A stretch of DNA of 64,000 bases from Solitalea agri (GTDB taxonomy: Bacteria > Bacteroidota > Bacteroidia > Sphingobacteriales > Sphingobacteriaceae), in contig NZ_JAMWYS010000024.1 of assembly GCF_023914155.1 (NCBI RefSeq), positions 434,001 through 498,000 on the forward strand. The letters are read 5' to 3'. Positions within the stretch are counted from its first letter, which is position 1. Each line of letters begins with the position of its first letter. Below, in pieces: positions 59,613 through 64,000 of this stretch. A model generated the notes under the pieces. That model did not search any database and was not told the origin of the DNA. It saw only the letters and a list, made by a program, of their open reading frames with translations. The position numbers and the translations under genes are program-made.

Positions 59613-60521
59613 TTAACCTAATAATTCCAGAATTCTGTTCAAATCATTAGTAGACAGAACAGGGATTTCAATTTTGCCTTTTCCGTTATCATCAATACGC
59701 AAGGCGATCTTAGTTCCGAAGCGTGAAGAAAGCTCATCTTGTACTTTTTTAAGTTGATACGACATAGTAGTGGGCTCTTTGCGTTCAACAGGCTCCGCTT
59801 TTTTGCCAAGCTCTCTTACAAGCTCTTCTACTTTACGAACTGAAAGATCCTTTTCAATGATCTGGCGATAGATCCATAATTGCTTATCAATATCAGCCAC
59901 GTTGATAATTGCACGAGCATGTCCCATTGAAATACGCCCATCACGAATACCTGCCTGAACTACTGGAGGTAATTTTAATAAACGAAGATAATTGGTAACA
60001 GTAGAACGGTTTTTACTTACACGTTCACCCAGCTCTTCTTGCTTTAAACCTACTTCATCAATCATTCGCTGGAAACTGATGGCAATCTCGATAGCATTCA
60101 GGTCTTCACGCTGAATGTTTTCGATAAGGCCCATTTCCAACATTTCCTGATCGTTGGCGGTACGGATATAAGCTGGAACTTCTGTTAAGCCGGCAATTTT
60201 TGAAGCCCGTAAACGACGTTCACCCGAAATCAACTGATATTGATTATCGTTAAGCTTACGTAGGGTAAGCGGCTGAATAATCCCCTGAACTTTGATCGAA
60301 TCTGCTAGCTCACCTAATGCCAGTTCATCAAAATCAGTTCGAGGCTGAAACGGGTTGGTATCAATTTTATTGATATCGATAAACGAAATCGAACCAGCCA
60401 CAGCCGCTGCCGGTGAAGCAGGCGACGGTTTATGTAAATTTTCGTGAATTTCTGTAGTGTCATTTTCTGCCAGCAAGGCACCCAAACCCTTTCCTAAAGC
60501 ACTTTTTTTAATGGCACTCAT
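59613..60521 (-). CDS. parB: Chromosome partitioning protein ParB
   Basis: A 302-residue ParB. Seen: IDTNPFQPRTDFDELALGEL (N-terminal CTPase box), QLISGERRLRASKIAGLTEV (GERRxRA, CTP binding), then the HTH region (LKQEELGERVSKNRSTVTNYLRLLKLPPVV, GRISMGHARAIINV) and a dimerisation tail. It binds parS and spreads as a CTP-gated clamp. No parS (consensus TGTTTCACGTGAAACA) was seen in the window. 131 bases downstream of parA. Confidence 0.95.
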   Translation of the reverse strand: MSAIKKSALGKGLGALLAENDTTEIHENLHKPSPASPAAAVAGSISFIDINKIDTNPFQPRTDFDELALGELADSIKVQGIIQPLTLRKLNDNQYQLISGERRLRASKIAGLTEVPAYIRTANDQEMLEMGLIENIQREDLNAIEIAISFQRMIDEVGLKQEELGERVSKNRSTVTNYLRLLKLPPVVQAGIRDGRISMGHARAIINVADIDKQLWIYRQIIEKDLSVRKVEELVRELGKKAEPVERKEPTTMSYQLKKVQDELSSRFGTKIALRIDDNGKGKIEIPVLSTNDLNRILELLG

Positions 60522-60623
60522 TTCTATTGCGTTTTAAGTTAATAAATTGGCTTTCGCCTAACCATTCTATATTGCATAACCCCAGCCGAACCGACCGGGG
60601 TTAGTTAAATTAAAAATATTTTA

Positions 60624-60648
60624 TTGATCTGATGAACCATCAGATCAA
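60624..60648 (-). terminator. Hairpin between parA and parB
   Basis: TTGATCTGATG (60624-60634) and CATCAGATCAA (60638-60648) with a 3-base loop, 5 bases after the parA stop. On the minus strand the next bases are TAAAATATTTTTAATT, a weak T run; it may attenuate read-through into parB. Confidence 0.55.
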
Positions 60649-60652
60649 AATA

Positions 60653-61459
60653 TTAGTCTCCTACTTCTGCCGCTTCTGCGCCTGCTTCAGTAGCAATGCC
60701 GTTCTTACGCAGTAATTCACGAGCTAGGTTAAGATAGTTCACAGCTCCTTTGCTTGATGCATCGTGCATAATTGCTGATACTCCAAAACTTGGGGCCTCA
60801 CTTAACTTAGTATTACGTGCAATAATGGTATCAAATACTAAATCCTGGAAGTGGGTTTTCACCTCTTCAACCACCTGATTTGACAAACGCAAGCGAACGT
60901 CGTACATGGTTAACAGAATACCTTCAATTTGAAGATTAGTATTTAAACGAGATTGAACAATCTTAATTGTATTCAATAATTTTCCTAAACCTTCCAATGC
61001 GAAGTACTCACATTGTACCGGTACAATTACTGAATCGGCTGCTACTAACGAGTTGATTGTAATTAAACCCAATGAAGGAGAACAATCGATAATGATAAAA
61101 TCATATTGATCCCTAATCGAATCCAATACTTTTTTCATTTTAAACTCACGCTCCGGCAAATTGATCATCTCAATTTCAGCACCTACAAGGTCGATGTGCG
61201 CTGGAAGAAGATCCAAATTTGGAGTGGTAGTTTTAATAATAGCATCTTTTGGATCCAGGTCATTAATGATACACTCATAAACACTGGATTTAATACTACG
61301 AGGGTCATAACCCGTACCCGATGTGCTGTTTGCCTGCGGATCGGCGTCGATCAACAAAGTTTTAAAATCAAGCACTCCAAGGCTCGCAGCAAGGTTGATG
61401 GCTGACGTGGTTTTACCTACTCCACCTTTTTGATTGGCAAGCGCAATAATTTTACTCAT
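60653..61459 (-). CDS. parA: Chromosome partitioning ATPase ParA (Soj)
   Basis: A 268-residue ParA ATPase. Seen: the deviant Walker A KGGVGKTTSAINLAASL with the signature Lys, LLIDADPQANST, FIIIDCSPSLGLITINSLVA (Walker B) and VPVQCEYFALEGLGKLL. Full-length Soj type without an N-terminal HTH. It moves ParB-parS complexes on the nucleoid. Confidence 0.95.
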   Translation of the reverse strand: MSKIIALANQKGGVGKTTSAINLAASLGVLDFKTLLIDADPQANSTSGTGYDPRSIKSSVYECIINDLDPKDAIIKTTTPNLDLLPAHIDLVGAEIEMINLPEREFKMKKVLDSIRDQYDFIIIDCSPSLGLITINSLVAADSVIVPVQCEYFALEGLGKLLNTIKIVQSRLNTNLQIEGILLTMYDVRLRLSNQVVEEVKTHFQDLVFDTIIARNTKLSEAPSFGVSAIMHDASSKGAVNYLNLARELLRKNGIATEAGAEAAEVGD

Positions 61460-61652
61460 TAGCTGTGGTATGATTAACTGTTAAAATGTGCTTATTATGG
61501 CTTATTTAGTGGCTTAGTCTATATTTTTGTTAGTTTTGCCCCCGGCTTTTCAAAGCGCCTAAAGATACAACTTTAAACAAAAAATTACAGGCCTTATTAA
61601 CATTGGCAATAACCAAAATATTCAACAGAATAACAAAGTATATTTTCAACAT

Positions 61653-62174
61653 ATGATTTCTATTATAGCCGGAACCAATCGTCATGATAGCAAAACACTG
61701 CTGGTTGCTAAATTTTACCAGCAGATATTGGCGCAAAAAAACGTTGACGCTCACTTAATCTCCTTGTGCGATTTACCGGATAACATGCTCAAATCTGATT
61801 TATATGGCCGCCGCAGCGAGCAATTTCAATTAATTCAGGATAAGGTTAGCGCCACAACTAAATTTATTTTTGTGATCCCCGAATACAATGGAAGCTTTCC
61901 GGGTGTATTAAAATTATTTATCGATGGATGTAAGTTTCCGGAAAGTTTCTCGGGTAAAAAGGCAGCTTTAGTCGGCATTGCCGATGGCACTTATGGCAAT
62001 ATCAGGGGAGTTGAACACTTCACCGGCATTTGCAATTATATTGGAATAACGGTTTTACCTACTCGTATTCATATCCCAAAAATAAACTCGGTTTTAGATA
62101 CCCAAGGAGCCATTATTGATCCTACCACGTTAAAATTTGTAAACGATCAGATCGATAAGCTTCTAGTTTTTTAG
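61653..62174 (+). CDS. NAD(P)H-dependent FMN reductase
   Basis: A 173-residue flavodoxin-fold reductase. Seen: ISIIAGTNRHDSKTLLVAKF (phosphate loop), FVIPEYNGSFPGVLKLFID with the PEYN-x-S/G-x-P-G-x-L-K motif of the family, and VGIADGTYGNIRGVEHF. It reduces quinones, azo dyes or flavins using NAD(P)H. Divergent from parA. Confidence 0.9.
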   Translation: MISIIAGTNRHDSKTLLVAKFYQQILAQKNVDAHLISLCDLPDNMLKSDLYGRRSEQFQLIQDKVSATTKFIFVIPEYNGSFPGVLKLFIDGCKFPESFSGKKAALVGIADGTYGNIRGVEHFTGICNYIGITVLPTRIHIPKINSVLDTQGAIIDPTTLKFVNDQIDKLLVF

Positions 62175-62182
62175 ATTACTGA

Positions 62183-62233
62183 TTTTAATTTGCTTACACC
62201 GATCCTAATTCAATCGGTGTAAGCAAATTAAAA
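62183..62233. terminator. Bidirectional terminator with a 21-bp perfect stem
   Basis: The 21-base arm 62183-62203 (starting TTTTAATTTGCTTACACC) is exactly complementary to 62213-62233, around a 9-base loop CCTAATTCA. The arms end in T/A runs, so it stops both the reductase and the BtuF-like gene. The stem is unusually long and perfect. Confidence 0.9.
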
Positions 62234-62244
62234 TAGAAATAATC

Positions 62245-62748
62245 CTAAAGAGATATCTTAACCCAACCCTCGCCTTCAAATCCAAAATAAAACTGTTTCG
62301 GGTTAATTAATTCGGCCATTAATTCTAAATGATCGACCAACTGAGCATCGCTAGCTCCATAAAATTCAGCTGAATTTACAATAAACAAGCGATTGCTTTT
62401 CGCTGCAAATAATTCTCCTAAACTGCTCATGGGCACTTGCTCGAATACAGCCGACAGCGTTTGAGGTATATCCAATTCTTTTATAGCAAACACCATTATT
62501 TCTGGATCGATTGATTTAAGATCATCCCATGACTGAACACCTGATAATTCAATCAAACTTCCACCCACCAAACTCACCAACTCTTTATTAACACTGGCTA
62601 ATTTTAATGGGTTCAAACCCTCGATAATAGCAATAGAAGGTTTATCGGTAACATATTTAAGCTTGTGTTCGATAATATCAATACGGGTTTCCAAATCTTC
62701 ACGAAGTTCGGCAGAAACATTCCTCAATAGTTGTTCGTGGCTATGCAT
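62245..62748 (-). CDS. BtuF-like periplasmic-binding-fold fragment, cytoplasmic
   Basis: A 167-residue protein with no signal peptide. KPSIAIIEGLNPLKLASVNKEL, then GVQSWDDLKSIDPEIMVFAI and FIVNSAEFYGASDAQLVDHLELMAELINPKQFYFGF match the C-terminal lobe of BtuF/cobalamin-type class III binding proteins. Only one lobe is present (a BtuF is about 260 residues), and the N-terminal 40 residues are a helix. It may be a domain-reduced family common in this phylum, and its ligand is unknown. Confidence 0.7.
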   Translation of the reverse strand: MHSHEQLLRNVSAELREDLETRIDIIEHKLKYVTDKPSIAIIEGLNPLKLASVNKELVSLVGGSLIELSGVQSWDDLKSIDPEIMVFAIKELDIPQTLSAVFEQVPMSSLGELFAAKSNRLFIVNSAEFYGASDAQLVDHLELMAELINPKQFYFGFEGEGWVKISL

Positions 62749-62806
62749 ATTATTTACGAATTAGCTTATTTTCGCTGCAAAGGTAATAATTGATTACAAT
62801 TTGAAA

Positions 62807-64000
62807 ATGAAAATCATCCCCCATGCCTCTTTCAAAGGTGGATTGTGTATCGGACTCTTTTTACTGATTGCTTTTTTCTGTTTCTCTTGCTCTTCAGATA
62901 AAGAAAACTCTGAAAAAAAAGTTTTCAATCTCAATCTCGACCAAGGCGTAACCTCACTCGATCCGGCATTTGCCCGCAACAACAATAATATCTGGTGCGA
63001 CCACATGCTTTTTAACGGCTTATTGCAGCTAAGTGACAGCTTAAAGGCAGTTCCTTCCATTGCTAAAAGTTTTGAATTGAGTAATGACGGTTTATCCTAC
63101 ACCTTCCATTTGCGCCACGATGTTTTCTTTCACGATGATGAGCATTTTGCTGGTGGAAATGGAAGAAAGGTGGTAGCGGCTGATTTCGTTTATAGTTTCA
63201 ATCGAATTATTGATCCGAAGGTAGCTTCTTCAGGTTCATGGATCTTCAACGATAGGATAAGTGATAAAACACCATTTGAAGCACTGAATGATTCTACTTT
63301 CCGCATCAACCTAAAAAAGCCTTTCCCTGCTTTTCCAAGCTTGTTAACGGGGCAATACTGCGTTGTAGTGCCTCATGAAGTGGCCGAGTTCTATGGCAAG
63401 GATTTTAGAAATCATCCGGTGGGTACGGGCCCTTTCAAATTCAAACATTGGAAAGAAGGGGAAATCATGGTATTCCTTAAAAACGAAAAATATTTTGAAA
63501 AGGAAGGAAATGACCGGCTTCCCTATCTTGATGCTGTGAAGATCACTTTCATTGCCGATAAGCAAACGGCCTTTATGGAGTTCATTAAGCATAATCTCGA
63601 TTTCTTTAACAATATTGATGGTAGTTACCGCGATGATATTTTAACCAAATCCGGAAAGTTGCAGGAGAAGTACCGGGGGAAATTCGTGCTGTTAAAAGGG
63701 CCTTATTTGAACACCGAATACATTGGTATGCTGGTTGACAGCAATATGGCCATAGTAAAAAACAGTCCGTTTAAAGATAAGCGTTTTCGCCAGGCAATTA
63801 ACTATGCAATTGACCGAAACCAACTAGTTAAGTATTTACGTAACAGTGTTGGCACACCAGCCTACCAGGGTTTTATTCCTAAAGGCATGCCCGGCTTTGA
63901 TGAAAAGAAAGTTGTGGGATATACCTTTAAACCTGAAAAATCGAAGCAGCTGTTAGCCCAAATGGGTTACCCCAATGGAAAAGGTCTGCCAGAAATTACC
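62807..64000 (+). CDS. Oligopeptide ABC transporter substrate-binding lipoprotein, N-terminal part
   Basis: From ATG at 62807 the frame is open to the window edge, 398 codons. Signal peptide with lipobox CFSC (residue about 34), then the SBP_bac_5 fold: LNLDQGVTSLDPAFARNNNN, LFNGLLQLSD, LSYTFHLRHDVFFHDDEHF and DFVYSFNRIIDPKVASSGSW, VGTGPFKFKHWKEGEIMVFL, FRQAINYAIDRNQLVKYL. This is the DppA/OppA layout; it captures peptides or similar molecules in the periplasm. The C-terminus is outside the window. Confidence 0.9.
   Translation, partial: MKIIPHASFKGGLCIGLFLLIAFFCFSCSSDKENSEKKVFNLNLDQGVTSLDPAFARNNNNIWCDHMLFNGLLQLSDSLKAVPSIAKSFELSNDGLSYTFHLRHDVFFHDDEHFAGGNGRKVVAADFVYSFNRIIDPKVASSGSWIFNDRISDKTPFEALNDSTFRINLKKPFPAFPSLLTGQYCVVVPHEVAEFYGKDFRNHPVGTGPFKFKHWKEGEIMVFLKNEKYFEKEGNDRLPYLDAVKITFIADKQTAFMEFIKHNLDFFNNIDGSYRDDILTKSGKLQEKYRGKFVLLKGPYLNTEYIGMLVDSNMAIVKNSPFKDKRFRQAINYAIDRNQLVKYLRNSVGTPAYQGFIPKGMPGFDEKKVVGYTFKPEKSKQLLAQMGYPNGKGLPEIT

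Noticed and set aside
59613-61652. Search for a parS site near parAB
   Set aside because: No sequence close to TGTTTCACGTGAAACA was found; parS probably lies outside the window.
1-64000. CRISPR array or complete insertion sequence
   Set aside because: No regularly spaced repeats and no transposase gene were seen on either strand.

Overview
The window reads as chromosomal DNA of a member of the Bacteroidota, most likely the Sphingobacteriales (Pedobacter/Solitalea-like). Seen: a SusC/SusD pair, many secreted proteins and lipoproteins, -7 boxes of the TAnnTTTG type, the order rpmB-rpmG-DUF4295-ftsY-rimO, a bshC bacillithiol gene, low GC, and short AT-rich gaps holding palindromic repeats. The genus is an inference; no rRNA gene is present.

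Layout. 1-2426: a sugar-uptake patch with the start of a sodium:solute symporter, a GH26 mannanase and a divergent AraC regulator. 2432-5976: small monocistronic genes (two DHFR-fold proteins, an SRPBCC protein, an effector-binding-like protein, a LMW-PTP-like protein) separated by REP-like palindromes. 6132-8320: a tRNA-Ala(GGC) gene followed by a small accessory segment (Hsp20, RteC-like protein) that ends in a degenerate copy of the tRNA 3' end, so probably a decayed tRNA-integrated island. 8592-12998: secreted and outer-membrane proteins, a TetX-like flavoprotein, a methyltransferase and a YjdM-type zinc protein. 13191-17579: a 1462-residue SF1 helicase with a C-terminal nuclease domain, a likely defence protein. 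17879-18830: a VOC protein and a membrane protein.

18988-31899 is the most interesting metabolic locus. An inverted repeat (GTCTATA-N5-TATAGAC) lies over a probable promoter. Then comes a 30-codon leader ORF ending CMQRCCCM. Behind it are a periplasmic binding protein, an exported formylglycine-generating enzyme with both active-site cysteines, SusC, SusD, a sterol-desaturase-like membrane enzyme, a sulfatase (CSPSR), a 54-residue membrane protein, a second desaturase-like enzyme, a terminator and a second sulfatase. I read it as a sulfate-ester scavenging locus under cysteine or sulfur control.

31977-39216 is a tandem array of three paralogous parallel beta-helix lipoproteins on the minus strand. 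Each has its own terminator, a conserved leader of about 300 nt carrying a short conserved reading frame, and a shared upstream element (TGYAAC-N16-CGTA) that looks like an ECF-sigma promoter. A scrap of a fourth copy remains at 39131-39216.

39228-64000 is mostly housekeeping: a flavodoxin-reductase-like protein, DUF4870, a glycosidase pseudogene, lpxB, surE, acs, the L28/L33 operon, ftsY, rimO, bshC, an Ldh-family dehydrogenase, tyrA, a RES-Xre toxin-antitoxin pair, a MATE pump, lepB-dapB-DUF5683-parB-parA, an FMN reductase, a BtuF-like protein and the start of an oligopeptide-binding lipoprotein that runs off the window.
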